A stretch of 64,000 nt of DNA from Streptomonospora nanhaiensis (GTDB lineage: Bacteria; Actinomycetota; Actinomycetes; Streptosporangiales; Streptosporangiaceae), in NCBI RefSeq assembly GCF_026642255.1, contig NZ_CP113264.1, positions 1,550,001-1,614,000 of the forward strand, read 5' to 3'. Shown here one piece after another: positions 25,973 through 34,032 of this stretch. Within the stretch, counting starts at the first letter, position 1. Each line of letters opens with the position of its first letter. Below the pieces are notes generated by a model that ran no database searches, was not told the origin of the DNA, and saw only the letters and a program-made list of their open reading frames with translations. Both the position numbers and the translations under genes were made by a program.

Positions 25973-27130
25973 GTGCACAGCGCAGAACTCGAGAAGTCCG
26001 ACCGGGCGGAAACCGCAGGACGGGCGGCGGTGGCCTCGGCCCGCAGGGTCGTGGTGAAGGTGGGGTCGTCGTCCTTGACGACCCCCGAGGGCCGGATCGA
26101 CTCCGGGCGCATCCGCGACCTGGTCGAGGTGCTGGCGGCCCGCCGGGCCCTCGGCCAGGAGGTGATCCTGGTCTCCTCCGGCGCGGTCGCCGCCGGGATG
26201 ACCCCGCTCGGCATGGCCCGCCGGCCCCGCGACCTCGCCTCCCAGCAGGCCGCGGCGAGCGTCGGCCAGGGGCTGCTGCTCGCCGCGTACACGGCCGAGC
26301 TGGCCGGACACGGGCTCAACGCCGCCCAGGTCCTGCTCACGGTCGAGGACATGATGCGCAGGGTCCAGCACCGCAACGCGCAGCGCACGCTGCGCCGCCT
26401 GCTGGACATCGGAGCGGTCCCCATCGTCAACGAGAACGACACGGTGGCCACCCACGAACTGCGGTTCGGCGACAACGACCGGCTCGCGGCCCTGGTCGCG
26501 CACCTGATGCGCGCAGACGCGCTGGTCCTGCTGTCGGACGTGGACGCCCTCTACGACGGGAACCCGTCCGACCCGGGGGCGTCCGTGGTCAGCCTGGTGC
26601 GCGGGCCCGAGGACCTGGACGGCATCGACATCGGCAGCTCCGGCAGGCGCGGCGTGGGCACGGGGGGGATGGTCACCAAGGTCGCCTCCGCGCGGATCGC
26701 CACGGAGGCCGGCGTGCACACGATGCTGACCTCCGCGGCCAACGCGCGGGCAGCCCTGGCGGGCGACAGGGTCGGCACCCTGTTCGCCGCGGGGGGCGGG
26801 CGCCGTCCCTCGGCCCGCCAGCTGTGGCTGGCGCACGCGACCGCCGGACGGGGCAGCCTGGTGCTGGATCCGGGCGCGGTCGCGGCGGTCGTACGGGAGA
26901 AGGCGTCACTGCTCCCGGCCGGTGTGGTGCGGGTGAGGGGGGAGTTCAGCGCGGGGGACCCCGTCGACCTGTGCGACGAGCAGGGCACCGTGGTCGCGCG
27001 CGGGCTGGTCAACTACGACGCGGCCGAGGTGCCCGACCTGATGGGCAGGTCCACGCGCTGGCTCGCCCGTGAGCTGGGGCCCTCCTACGAGCGGGAGCTC
27101 GTGCACCGGGACGACCTCGTCGTCCTCTAG
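25973..27130 (+). CDS. proB: Glutamate 5-kinase
   Basis: Catalyses the first step of proline synthesis, ATP + L-glutamate to glutamyl 5-phosphate. It has 385 residues: an amino acid kinase domain (RVVVKVGSSSLTT, VSSGAVAAGM, PIVNENDTVA, FGDNDRLAALVA, GTGGMVTKVASARIA) and a C-terminal PUA domain (GVVRVRGEFSAGDPVDL and so on). GTG 25973 is supported by GGAAAG nine bases upstream and by the position of the conserved domain; GTG 25922 lies in the upstream hairpin. Its usual partner proA is not next to it but 18.2 kb downstream, with an accessory region between. Confidence 0.96.
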   Translation: MHSAELEKSDRAETAGRAAVASARRVVVKVGSSSLTTPEGRIDSGRIRDLVEVLAARRALGQEVILVSSGAVAAGMTPLGMARRPRDLASQQAAASVGQGLLLAAYTAELAGHGLNAAQVLLTVEDMMRRVQHRNAQRTLRRLLDIGAVPIVNENDTVATHELRFGDNDRLAALVAHLMRADALVLLSDVDALYDGNPSDPGASVVSLVRGPEDLDGIDIGSSGRRGVGTGGMVTKVASARIATEAGVHTMLTSAANARAALAGDRVGTLFAAGGGRRPSARQLWLAHATAGRGSLVLDPGAVAAVVREKASLLPAGVVRVRGEFSAGDPVDLCDEQGTVVARGLVNYDAAEVPDLMGRSTRWLARELGPSYERELVHRDDLVVL

Positions 27131-27242
27131 GGAGTGCGGCGGAAGGGCCGGGCCGGAGGGCCCTCCCGCGCCGTCCGCACGTTCTGTGAGACCCCTGTGG
27201 CAAGGTCGGGGGACATCCCCGAGGAGAGAAGCGAAGACATCC

Positions 27243-28133
27243 ATGCCTAGCCTGGTGGCGAGAATGCTCGCGGTGGCGTTCCGGGTGGCGCGCAAGCGCC
27301 CGATGGAGACCGTGGAGGGCGCACGGGAGCGCATCGAGGAGGCCAAGGACGACCCCGAGCCGCCGCACTGGGTCGCCAAGCGGCACGAGATCACCCTGCG
27401 CGAGGTGGGGGGGTTCCGGAGTTACACCGTCCTGCCCCGTGAGCGGGAGGACGAACCGGACAAGGCCGTCCTGTACCTGCACGGGGGCTCGTACATCAGC
27501 GAGATCTCCCCGTGGCACTGGGTGCTGATCTCCCGCATGGCCGACACGGGGTGCCGGGTCGAGGTGCCCGTCTACGGGTTGGCGCCGGAGCACACCTACC
27601 GCGAGGCCTTCGGGTTCCTCCACGCGGTCTACCGCGAACTCCTGGAGCACGCAGACCCGGGGCGGACCGTCTTCGCGGGCGACTCGGCGGGCGCCGGGCT
27701 GGCACTGGCCCTCGCCCAGACGCTGCCCGGGGAGGACCTGCCTCGGCCCGCCCGGCTGATCCTCGTCTCACCGTGGGCGGACCTCACCATGTCCAACCCC
27801 GACATCGCCGAGGTGGAGGGGAGGGACCCGTGGCTCAGCCCGGTCGGCCTCAGGGAGGCCGCCAAGGCGTGGGCGGGCGGCGACGACCTCTCCGTGCCCA
27901 GGCTCAGCCCCATCAACGGGCGGCTGGCCGGGCTTCCCCCCATCGACCTCTACATCGGCACCCGTGACGTGTTCCTGCCCGACACCCGCCGCCTGCGCGA
28001 CCTCGTCACCGAGGCGGGCGGCGAGGTGGAGCTGCACGAGGAGGCGGGCGCCTTCCACGTGTATCCACTGGTCCCGGTGCCCGAGGGCAGCCGGGCGCGT
28101 GCGGCGATCATCGGTACCGTCCAGGACCTGTGA
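27243..28133 (+). CDS. Alpha/beta hydrolase (HSL-like esterase family)
   Basis: A 296-residue putative esterase or lipase of the hormone-sensitive-lipase type. The oxyanion-hole motif HGGSYISEISPW is at about residues 80-91, the nucleophile elbow GDSAGAG at about residues 142-148, an acid residue in the GTRDVFLPD region and a histidine in the GAFHVYPLV region. No signal peptide. The start ATG 27243 is preceded by GAGGAGAGAAG further upstream. It is the first gene after proB in the accessory region; substrate unknown. Confidence 0.85.
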   Translation: MPSLVARMLAVAFRVARKRPMETVEGARERIEEAKDDPEPPHWVAKRHEITLREVGGFRSYTVLPREREDEPDKAVLYLHGGSYISEISPWHWVLISRMADTGCRVEVPVYGLAPEHTYREAFGFLHAVYRELLEHADPGRTVFAGDSAGAGLALALAQTLPGEDLPRPARLILVSPWADLTMSNPDIAEVEGRDPWLSPVGLREAAKAWAGGDDLSVPRLSPINGRLAGLPPIDLYIGTRDVFLPDTRRLRDLVTEAGGEVELHEEAGAFHVYPLVPVPEGSRARAAIIGTVQDL

Positions 28134-28267
28134 GACCGTCCGCGGGCGCGGACACCCAGGGCCGCCACCCCGCGCGGACGCCGCGGAGCAGACCGTGCCG
28201 GAGGGCTCGGGCGGGGTGGAGCCGCCCCCCCGCGCGCGGACGCCGCCCCCGGCCCCGCGGGGAGCGC

Positions 28268-29017
28268 TCAGGCCAGCCTGCTGACGACCGAGAGCGGCAG
28301 CACCCGCATCGCGAAGCCGATGGGGACCCAGGGCCAGGCGGGCACGTACGCCTTCACGCGCCGCCGCTCGATGGCGGCCACCATGGAGCGGACGCCGGGC
28401 ACGGTGTCCACCATGAACCGCGTCCTCTGCTCCACGCGCTCGTTCATACCGGTGCGGATGTAGCCGGGGTGGACGACGGACACGTCCAGGCCGGGCACAC
28501 GCTCCGCGCGCAGGCCCTCGGCGATGGCGGAGACCCCCGCCTTGGTGGCGGCGTACACGGTCATGGACCTGCGCATGCCGCGCAGGGCCGACATGGACGA
28601 GATGAGCACCAGGTGGCCGTGCCCCTGGGCGCGGAAGATCCCCATGGCGGCCTCGGTCTGGGCGAGGGCGCCCATGAAGTTGGTCTCCGCCGTCCGGCGG
28701 TTGGCGTCGTGGCGCCCCGTCCCGAGGGCCGCGCCCTTGCCGAGGCCGGCGTTGACGATCACGCGGTCCATACCGCCGAAGGCGTCGGCCAGGTCGCCGA
28801 ACACCGAGAACACGGCGTCGGCGTCGGTGACGTCGAGGGCGCGCAGTTCGACCCGCCGTCCGGGGTGGGCCGCGGTGATCTCCTCGCGCAGCGCCTCCAT
28901 CCGGTCGACGCGCCGCGCGCACAGGGCCAGGTCGTAGCCGAGGGCGGCGAACTGGCGCGCCATCTCGGCTCCCAGACCGGCGCTGGCGCCGCTGATCAGG
29001 ATCGTTCCCTTGCTCAT
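28268..29017 (-). CDS. SDR family oxidoreductase
   Basis: A 249-residue short-chain dehydrogenase. The nucleotide-binding motif is SGASAGLGAEMARQFA (TGxxxGxG type), then RALDVTD, VNAG, and the catalytic Ser and YAATK (Tyr-x-x-x-Lys). The C-terminus has a hydrophobic stretch (AWPWVPIGFAMRVLPLSV) that may contact membranes or a lipid substrate. ATG 29017 has GGAGAAGCAGGT just upstream. It converges with the alpha/beta hydrolase gene; substrate unknown. Confidence 0.88.
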   Translation of the reverse strand: MSKGTILISGASAGLGAEMARQFAALGYDLALCARRVDRMEALREEITAAHPGRRVELRALDVTDADAVFSVFGDLADAFGGMDRVIVNAGLGKGAALGTGRHDANRRTAETNFMGALAQTEAAMGIFRAQGHGHLVLISSMSALRGMRRSMTVYAATKAGVSAIAEGLRAERVPGLDVSVVHPGYIRTGMNERVEQRTRFMVDTVPGVRSMVAAIERRRVKAYVPAWPWVPIGFAMRVLPLSVVSRLA

Positions 29018-29275
29018 ACCTGCTTCTCCGTGGTGTTCGTCGTTCCGGTGTCCCGTGCCCGGCGGGGTGTGGCCGGGCACCGGCCGCCGCGGGGGCCGGA
29101 GGGGGCGGGACCGGCCGCGTCGACACTACGGTCCCGTCGGGCGGCGTGCGACGGCGCGGGCGTGGGAGCGCCGGGGTGGACGCGGACCACACGGGAGGGG
29201 GCGGGCGCCGCGCGGCACGGCCCCGGCGCGGGGCGCCGTCCTCCTGGGCCGACACACCCGTCGCGAGGTCCTAGG

Positions 29276-29731
29276 ATGCGGGGCGTGAGCGAACGAACGA
29301 TGCGACACGGCGACGACCACCCCCACCGGGGCGAGGTCCGCGAGATCCCCACCTCAGAGAACGCCACCCGGCTGGCGTACGCCCCCGAGCGCGACGGCCT
29401 CGCCGACGCGGGCGAGATCGTGTGGACGTGGGTGCCCTACGAGGAGGACCCGAAGCAGGGCAAGGACCGCCCGCTGCTGGTCGTCGGCCGCAGGGGCAGG
29501 CGCCTGCACGGCCTGATGCTGTCCTCGCAGCGCCCCGAGGAGTGGGAGCGCCAGGACTGGCTGCCGATCGGCTCGGGGCCCTGGGACCGGGAGGGGCGCG
29601 AATCGTTCCTCCGCGCGGACCGGCTCTTCGAGTTCGACGAGGACGACATCCGGCGTGAGGCCGCGGTCATGGACGAGGAGATGTTCTGGCTGGTCGCGGA
29701 CGTCTTGCGCAGCCGCTACGGCTGGACCTGA
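29276..29731 (+). CDS. PemK/MazF-like family protein, no antitoxin seen
   Basis: A 151-residue protein whose core DAGEIVWTWVPYEEDPKQGK, DRPLLVVGRRG, LMLSSQ resembles the SH3-like fold of PemK/MazF ribonucleases (GEIVW...GKDRPVLVV...). It has longer N- and C-terminal extensions than typical MazF (about 110 residues) and an acidic tail. No small antitoxin gene overlaps or precedes it, so either it is not a toxin or its partner is elsewhere. ATG 29276 has GAGG about 8 bases upstream; GTG 29285 and ATG 29300 are possible. Family assigned from motif memory. Confidence 0.7.
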   Translation: MRGVSERTMRHGDDHPHRGEVREIPTSENATRLAYAPERDGLADAGEIVWTWVPYEEDPKQGKDRPLLVVGRRGRRLHGLMLSSQRPEEWERQDWLPIGSGPWDREGRESFLRADRLFEFDEDDIRREAAVMDEEMFWLVADVLRSRYGWT

Positions 29732-29783
29732 CCCGCGGGGCCGCCCGGGGCCCGGTCCCGGGCGGCCCGCACCGGCGGCGCCC

Positions 29784-30545
29784 TCAGAGGGCGCTTCCCC
29801 CCGTTGCGTCGATGACCTGTCCGGTGGTCCACCCGGCCTCGGGCGAGGCCAGGTAGCGGACCAGGGCCGAGATGTCCTCCGCCTCGCCGACCCTGCCGAA
29901 GACGGAGAGGCCGGCCGCCCTCTCCCGGGCCCCGGGTTCGCCGAGCCAGCCCGCGTTCATGTCGGTGTCGACCACCCCGGGCATGACCGCGTTGACCGTG
30001 ACCCCGCGTGGCCCGAAGGCCGGCGCGAGCGCCAGGGTGAGGGCGTTGAGGGCCGCCTTGGACGCGGAGTAGACGGGGTGGGTCGGGGCGGCGACACGGG
30101 TGTATCCGGTGGAGATGTTCACGATGCGACCGTTCCGGCCCATGCTCGGGGCCAGCCGCTGGATGAGGAACAGCGGCGCGGTGAGGTTGACGTCCATGAC
30201 CCGGTGGTAGGTGGGCGCGTCGATCCTTCCCAGTTCCTGGGGTTCGCCGATGCCCGCGTTGTTGACCAGCACGTCCACCTCCCTCCGGCCCGTGGTTCTC
30301 TCGGCCTCTTCCAGGAACGCGCCCGCGGTGGCCTCCACCGCGTCCAGGGTGTCGGCCCCGAAGTCGGCGCGGATCGTGACCGCTCGCGCGCCCCGCTCCT
30401 CGATCAGCTCCGCGGTACGGGCGGCGGACTCCCCGTCACCGCGGTACTGCACCCCCACGAGGGCGGCGCCGTCCTCCGCGAGGGCCAGTGCTATCGCCCG
30501 TCCGATGCCGCGGGTACCGCCCGTGACCAGTGCTGTCCGGCTCAT
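29784..30545 (-). CDS. SDR family oxidoreductase, divergent from TetR gene
   Basis: A 253-residue classical SDR: TGGTRGIGRAIALALAEDGA for NAD(P) binding, VNNAGIGEPQ, and the catalytic YSASKAALN with preceding serine in IVNISTG. It resembles 3-oxoacyl-ACP reductases and detoxifying reductases. The divergent TetR gene starts 55 bp away, and two matching palindromes lie between them, so this SDR is very probably the TetR target. Confidence 0.9.
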   Translation of the reverse strand: MSRTALVTGGTRGIGRAIALALAEDGAALVGVQYRGDGESAARTAELIEERGARAVTIRADFGADTLDAVEATAGAFLEEAERTTGRREVDVLVNNAGIGEPQELGRIDAPTYHRVMDVNLTAPLFLIQRLAPSMGRNGRIVNISTGYTRVAAPTHPVYSASKAALNALTLALAPAFGPRGVTVNAVMPGVVDTDMNAGWLGEPGARERAAGLSVFGRVGEAEDISALVRYLASPEAGWTTGQVIDATGGSAL

Positions 30546-30559
30546 CCCGTCCTCATTTC

Positions 30560-30573
30560 ATAGTGATCGCTAC
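30560..30573. promoter_or_regulatory. TetR operator 1 (SDR side)
   Basis: ATAGTGATCGCTAC is a near-palindrome matching the second site at 30589-30602 in 10 of 14 positions, with centres 29 bp apart. It lies 15 bp upstream of the SDR start. Confidence 0.65.
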
Positions 30574-30588
30574 AGAATGAAGATTACT

Positions 30589-30602
30589 ATAGTGGTCACT
30601 AT
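30589..30602. promoter_or_regulatory. TetR operator 2 (overlapping the TetR start)
   Basis: ATAGTGGTCACTAT has perfect ATAGTG/CACTAT arms around GT. It overlaps the ATG at 30601, so binding would block the gene's own expression (autorepression). Confidence 0.7.
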
Positions 30603-31212
30603 GGAAAAAAGGCGGGCCGAGGGGCGCGGCCGACCGCGCGAGTTCGACGAGGAGCGGGTCCTGGACCGGGCGATGACCGTCTTCTGGCGGCACGGTTTCG
30701 AGGGGGCGAGTCTGAGCGAGCTCCAGCGGGCCACGGGGCTGACGCCGCCGAGCCTCTACAACGCGTTCGGGTCCAAGCTGGGGCTGTACGAGGCGTGCTT
30801 GGACCACTACGCCCGGGGCGTGGGAGCGGGCACGGCGAAGGTGCTCGACGAACCCGAGGCGTCCCGTGACGGCATGAGGCGGCTGCTGGCGAACGCGGCG
30901 CGTGACTTCACCGAGCCGGACCGGCCGCACGGGTGCATGATCTCCACCGCGGCCCTGGCCGTGGGCGAACGGCACGCGGAGGTCGGGCGGGCGGTCGCCG
31001 CGCGACGGGCCCGGACGATGGAGGCGGTGGCCGCCTACCTGGGGCGCGCCAAAGACACGGGGGAGCTGCCGCGGGGAGCCGACACCGCGGCTCTGGCGCG
31101 GTACTTCGGCGCCCTCATCCAGGGGATGTCCGTCCAGGCCGGGGACGGGGCGGACCGTGCCGACCTGGAGGCGCTGGTCGGGGTGGCCATGGAGGCGTGG
31201 CCCCGGGGGTGA
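30601..31212 (+). CDS. TetR/AcrR family transcriptional regulator
   Basis: A 203-residue repressor. The HTH spans RPREFDEERVLDRAMTVFWR, ASLSELQRATGLTPPSLYNA, FGSKLGLYEACLDHY; the C-terminal ligand domain includes ARDFTEPDRPHGCMISTAAL, a pattern common in TetR proteins paired with reductases. ATG 30601 gives the natural N-terminus (MEKRRAEGRGRP); ATG 30577 would add eight residues. It diverges from an SDR gene with a pair of operators between, indicating autoregulation and control of the SDR. Confidence 0.92.
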   Translation: MEKRRAEGRGRPREFDEERVLDRAMTVFWRHGFEGASLSELQRATGLTPPSLYNAFGSKLGLYEACLDHYARGVGAGTAKVLDEPEASRDGMRRLLANAARDFTEPDRPHGCMISTAALAVGERHAEVGRAVAARRARTMEAVAAYLGRAKDTGELPRGADTAALARYFGALIQGMSVQAGDGADRADLEALVGVAMEAWPRG

Positions 31213-31310
31213 GCGCGCCCTGCGGAGACCCGGCCCCGGCGCGCGGGCGGGCCGGCCGCCGGAACGCGCGGGGAGACGGGACGCCCCGGGTCGGCGCGCG
31301 GGGAGCGGGG

Positions 31311-31333
31311 CCGGGGCCCGCGGAGGGCCCCGG
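31311..31333. terminator. Hairpin between convergent TetR and cyclase genes
   Basis: A perfect 9-bp stem (31311-31319 with 31325-31333), 5-nt loop, just before the 3' end of the minus-strand cyclase gene. Confidence 0.5.
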
Positions 31334-31347
31334 CGCGGACCGTCGCG

Positions 31348-32307
31348 TCAGGTGAGGGCCAGCAGGCGGACGGGGCCGCCCGAACCGCCCCTGATGTTGG
31401 CGACGCCCACGACCGCCATCGCCCCGTTCTCCGGGGCGGTCTCCAGGTGGGCGACCATCTCCACGGCGTACTTGTTCTCGCCGAGCAGGAACACGTGCCC
31501 CTCGGGGTTGGACGCGGAGTCGGGCCCGTAGTCGAAGCTCGGGGTGTCCACGGCGACCCCGGCGATGTCCCGCTCGGACAGCAGCCAGGCGAGCGCCTCG
31601 AGCTCGAACCCGGGGAAGTGGGCGATGCCGTCGCTGCCGCGGTTGAGCATCGCCTCCTCGCTCTGGAGGACCCGCGCGCTCCAGCCGGAGTCCATGGCGA
31701 CCAGGGCCCCCTGGGGGATGCGTCCGTGGCGCCGTTCCCAGCGGCGCAGGTCGGCCACGCCCACCTGCGCGTCGAAGTCCCGTGCGGCGCGGTCGGAGAT
31801 GCGGATGACGACGAGGGGGCAGACCAGGTCGCGCGGGTCGACCTCGTGCGTGTGCAGGGCGTCGGGGCTGTCGTTGAAGTGCCACGGCGCGTCGAAGTGC
31901 GTCCCGGTGTGCTCGTCGATCTCCAGCTTGAGCGCGTTGAACCCGTCCTCCGCGATCGACGCGAACTGGAAGATGTTGGGGTCGAGGATGTAGGGCCGGT
32001 AGATCGGGAAGTCGTTGTGGAGGACGTGGGTGAGGTCCGTGACCCTCAGCCGCGAGGGGCTGATGTCCGCGATGGTCTGGGCGTGGGCGGACTCCACCGG
32101 ACCCCCGAGGGCCCCGATCCCCGTCAGCACCGCGCCGACGGCGGCCGATCCGGTCAGCATGCGGCGCCGGTTCACCCCGCTGCTCACCAGGCGTGCGGAC
32201 GGGTCCGGGCGCTCGGCCGTGATCGTGCCCCCGGGCGTTTCCGGGGTGTGTCCCGAGGCGGTCATGAAAGTCTTTCGGGCCTTGTGGATCACGTGGGGTC
32301 CGCACAT
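31348..32307 (-). CDS. Tat-exported cyclase-family hydrolase (kynurenine formamidase-like)
   Basis: A 319-residue protein of the cyclase family (PF04199). The metal-binding motif HTGTHFDAPWHF is at residues 133-144. The N-terminus carries a twin-arginine signal: RRRMLTG at 47-53, a hydrophobic stretch (SAAVGAVLTGIGALGG), and a likely cleavage after AHA at 76, so the folded enzyme should be exported. Most family members are cytoplasmic hydrolases of amides, esters or lactones. ATG 32307 was chosen for GAGGA 8 bases upstream; ATG 32265 is an alternative. It opens the putative signalling cluster and has an unusual AT-rich promoter with palindromes. It could hydrolyse or cyclise the product outside the cell. 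Confidence 0.85.
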   Translation of the reverse strand: MCGPHVIHKARKTFMTASGHTPETPGGTITAERPDPSARLVSSGVNRRRMLTGSAAVGAVLTGIGALGGPVESAHAQTIADISPSRLRVTDLTHVLHNDFPIYRPYILDPNIFQFASIAEDGFNALKLEIDEHTGTHFDAPWHFNDSPDALHTHEVDPRDLVCPLVVIRISDRAARDFDAQVGVADLRRWERRHGRIPQGALVAMDSGWSARVLQSEEAMLNRGSDGIAHFPGFELEALAWLLSERDIAGVAVDTPSFDYGPDSASNPEGHVFLLGENKYAVEMVAHLETAPENGAMAVVGVANIRGGSGGPVRLLALT

Positions 32308-32358
32308 CGTAGTGTTCCTCTTCCAGGTCTGGCTGATCGAGCTAGGAGGAGTATACGA

Positions 32359-32376
32359 TCTCTTATGCAAAAGAGA
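32359..32376. promoter_or_regulatory. Palindrome in the cyclase promoter region
   Basis: TCTCTT (32359-32364) and AAGAGA (32371-32376) are perfect arms around ATGCAA. It lies about 52 bp upstream of the cyclase start. It forms part of a larger 11-bp inverted repeat, TCTTATGCAAA (32361-32371) with TTTGCATAAGA (32384-32394). Confidence 0.6.
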
Positions 32377-32386
32377 AGACTGATTT

Positions 32387-32400
32387 GCATAAGATATCTT
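32387..32400. promoter_or_regulatory. Shared cluster operator, copy 1
   Basis: GCATAAGATATCTT matches 36600-36613 in 13 of 14 bases; AAGATATCTT (32391-32400) is a perfect palindrome. It lies 80 bp upstream of the cyclase start. A candidate binding site for the cluster's MarR protein. Confidence 0.65.
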
Positions 32401-32761
32401 TTTCTGCCGACGGGGTCGCTCCGCGGGAGGGCTGGGCCGGGGCGCTCCCGATGCGGGCGGTGATCCGGCGGACACGCAGACGGAGGGCCGACGGGCCGGG
32501 CGCAGCCCCGTCCGGGCGTGCGCGGGCCGCCCGGGAGGGGCGGGTGAGAAGGCGTGAGGGGCGCGGGCTCGGACCTTGCGCGGTTTTCTCCGGACTTTCA
32601 TGTTCTCGTTCGGAAAAACACCTCGTACCGTGCGGGCCGGACCGCGGCGTCCGACCCCCGCGCCGAAATGAGGGAATTCCCCTCGCGGGACACCCGGTTC
32701 CCCGGGGTATTTCACGGGATATTCACGCGACCCGCGTCCGGAATTCCCGTGCGACCCCGCC
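32401..32761. other. Intergenic region between PaaK-like gene 1 and cyclase promoter
   Basis: About 360 bp with no convincing gene in any frame. It is GC-rich with an AT-richer patch around 32580-32730. I see no features beyond the flanking operator and terminator. Confidence 0.4.
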
Positions 32762-32783
32762 CGCCGGGCCGGACGGCCCGGCG
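32762..32783 (-). terminator. Terminator after PaaK-like gene 1
   Basis: A perfect 10-bp stem (32762-32771 with 32774-32783), immediately after the stop codon at 32788-32790 on the minus strand. Confidence 0.65.
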
Positions 32784-32787
32784 CGGA

Positions 32788-34032
32788 TCACGCGGAGTGA
32801 CGGCTCCGGTCCGCGGACCGGACGACCGTCGCCGGGGCCGAGCCGTCCGAGGACTGGTCCAGCAGCCTCCGCGAGACGGTCACCTCGAAGGTCTCGGGTG
32901 ATTCCGCGAGGACCTCGGACAGCGCCAGGCAGCCGGACACCACGTGGTGCCGTATCCACTCGACGGTGTACAGGTCCGCCTCCGTCCCCGGGCGGAGCCT
33001 GACGCGCAGGCGCAGTCGTTCGTCCTTGGTGTGGGGGGAGGTCAGGACCACCTGGGCGGCCTCCACCGAGTCGAGCTGGAGGGCGAGCGACGCCAGGTCG
33101 GCGGGGTCGACCAGGTTGCTGAGCGGCCCGTAGGGTGCGTCGATGCGGCTGTGGGTCCGCAGGGCCCGGCCGGGGCGGCCGCAGGAGCAGGACGTCCACT
33201 CGGCCCCGGTGCCGGTGTCGTAGCGCAGCAGGGGGACGACCGACTTCCTGTGCGTGACGGTCACGAGCATGCGCCCGCCGACGATCTCCGTGTGCTGGTA
33301 GGGGAGCGGGTGGAAGGTGTCGACCGCGCAGTCGGGGCCGCTGTGGCCGATGATCCAGGTCTCCGCGGACCCGAACAGCGACCACGTGCGCAGGTGTGGG
33401 AAGTACGTGCGGATCAGTGAACGCGTCTCCGCGTCCATCGCGGGTCCGCTCCAGAGCACCTTGCTCAGGAAGTCCAGGCGCCGGCCCGAGGCGGCGCAGA
33501 AGCGGAGGATGCGCTGGACCGTGTCCAGGGTGGTGGCGACGGCGGTCACGCCGTGCTGCTCGAAGAGGTCGAGGCACGGTTCGATCATCTGGTCCGTCGG
33601 GGCGTCGAGCGACAGCGTGGGGATCCCGGCCCGCGCGGCGAGCGCGTTGTGGAGGTCGTGCGACGCGCGCAGGTGGAACGGGGTGCTCAGGCTCGCGAGC
33701 AGGTCGCCCGGGGCGAAGGGGCGAAGGTGGGGGAAGATCTCGTCCACGTGCAGGTCGGAGGGGAGAGCGCCCATGCGGCTCGTGGACGTCGTGCCGCCCA
33801 TGAGGTGGAGCGAGGCGCGGGAGAGCTCGGCCGGGTTCTCCCTCATCATCGCGTCGACGGCCTCGCCGAGCTCCTCGCGGGTGAGGGGCGGCAGGTCGAC
33901 CAGGCGGGGCCGCCTGCCCAGGCCGAGGTAGCGGCCGTACTTGTGCCGCATGGACGGGATCCTCGTGAGGCGCTGCAGCGCCTGGGCCAGGGGGAGTGGC
34001 CCCTCCACCATTCCTCCGATATTCATCGTCAT
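32788..34032 (-). CDS. PaaK-like adenylate-forming enzyme 1
   Basis: A 414-residue member of the ANL superfamily closest to phenylacetate-CoA ligase (PaaK). The phosphate-loop position is MGGTTSTSRMG (78-88), the A5-like motif FGSAETW (220-226), the A7-like RYDTG (270-274) and the CxCG of PaaK (CSCG, 282-285). It departs from active PaaK proteins: the loop has no TGxPK lysine, and no lysine is found in the last 40 residues, where the A10 catalytic lysine should be. It may activate an acid as acyl-AMP without a classic ligase step, or be altered in function. A close paralogue lies at the other end of the cluster (43490-44782). ATG 34032; ATG 34026 is an alternative. Confidence 0.82.
   Translation of the reverse strand: MTMNIGGMVEGPLPLAQALQRLTRIPSMRHKYGRYLGLGRRPRLVDLPPLTREELGEAVDAMMRENPAELSRASLHLMGGTTSTSRMGALPSDLHVDEIFPHLRPFAPGDLLASLSTPFHLRASHDLHNALAARAGIPTLSLDAPTDQMIEPCLDLFEQHGVTAVATTLDTVQRILRFCAASGRRLDFLSKVLWSGPAMDAETRSLIRTYFPHLRTWSLFGSAETWIIGHSGPDCAVDTFHPLPYQHTEIVGGRMLVTVTHRKSVVPLLRYDTGTGAEWTSCSCGRPGRALRTHSRIDAPYGPLSNLVDPADLASLALQLDSVEAAQVVLTSPHTKDERLRLRVRLRPGTEADLYTVEWIRHHVVSGCLALSEVLAESPETFEVTVSRRLLDQSSDGSAPATVVRSADRSRHSA

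Noticed and set aside
32385..33002. A 205-codon plus-strand frame downstream of the cyclase promoter
   Set aside because: Low-complexity Arg/Pro translation, overlapping the terminator and coding sequence of PaaK-like gene 1.
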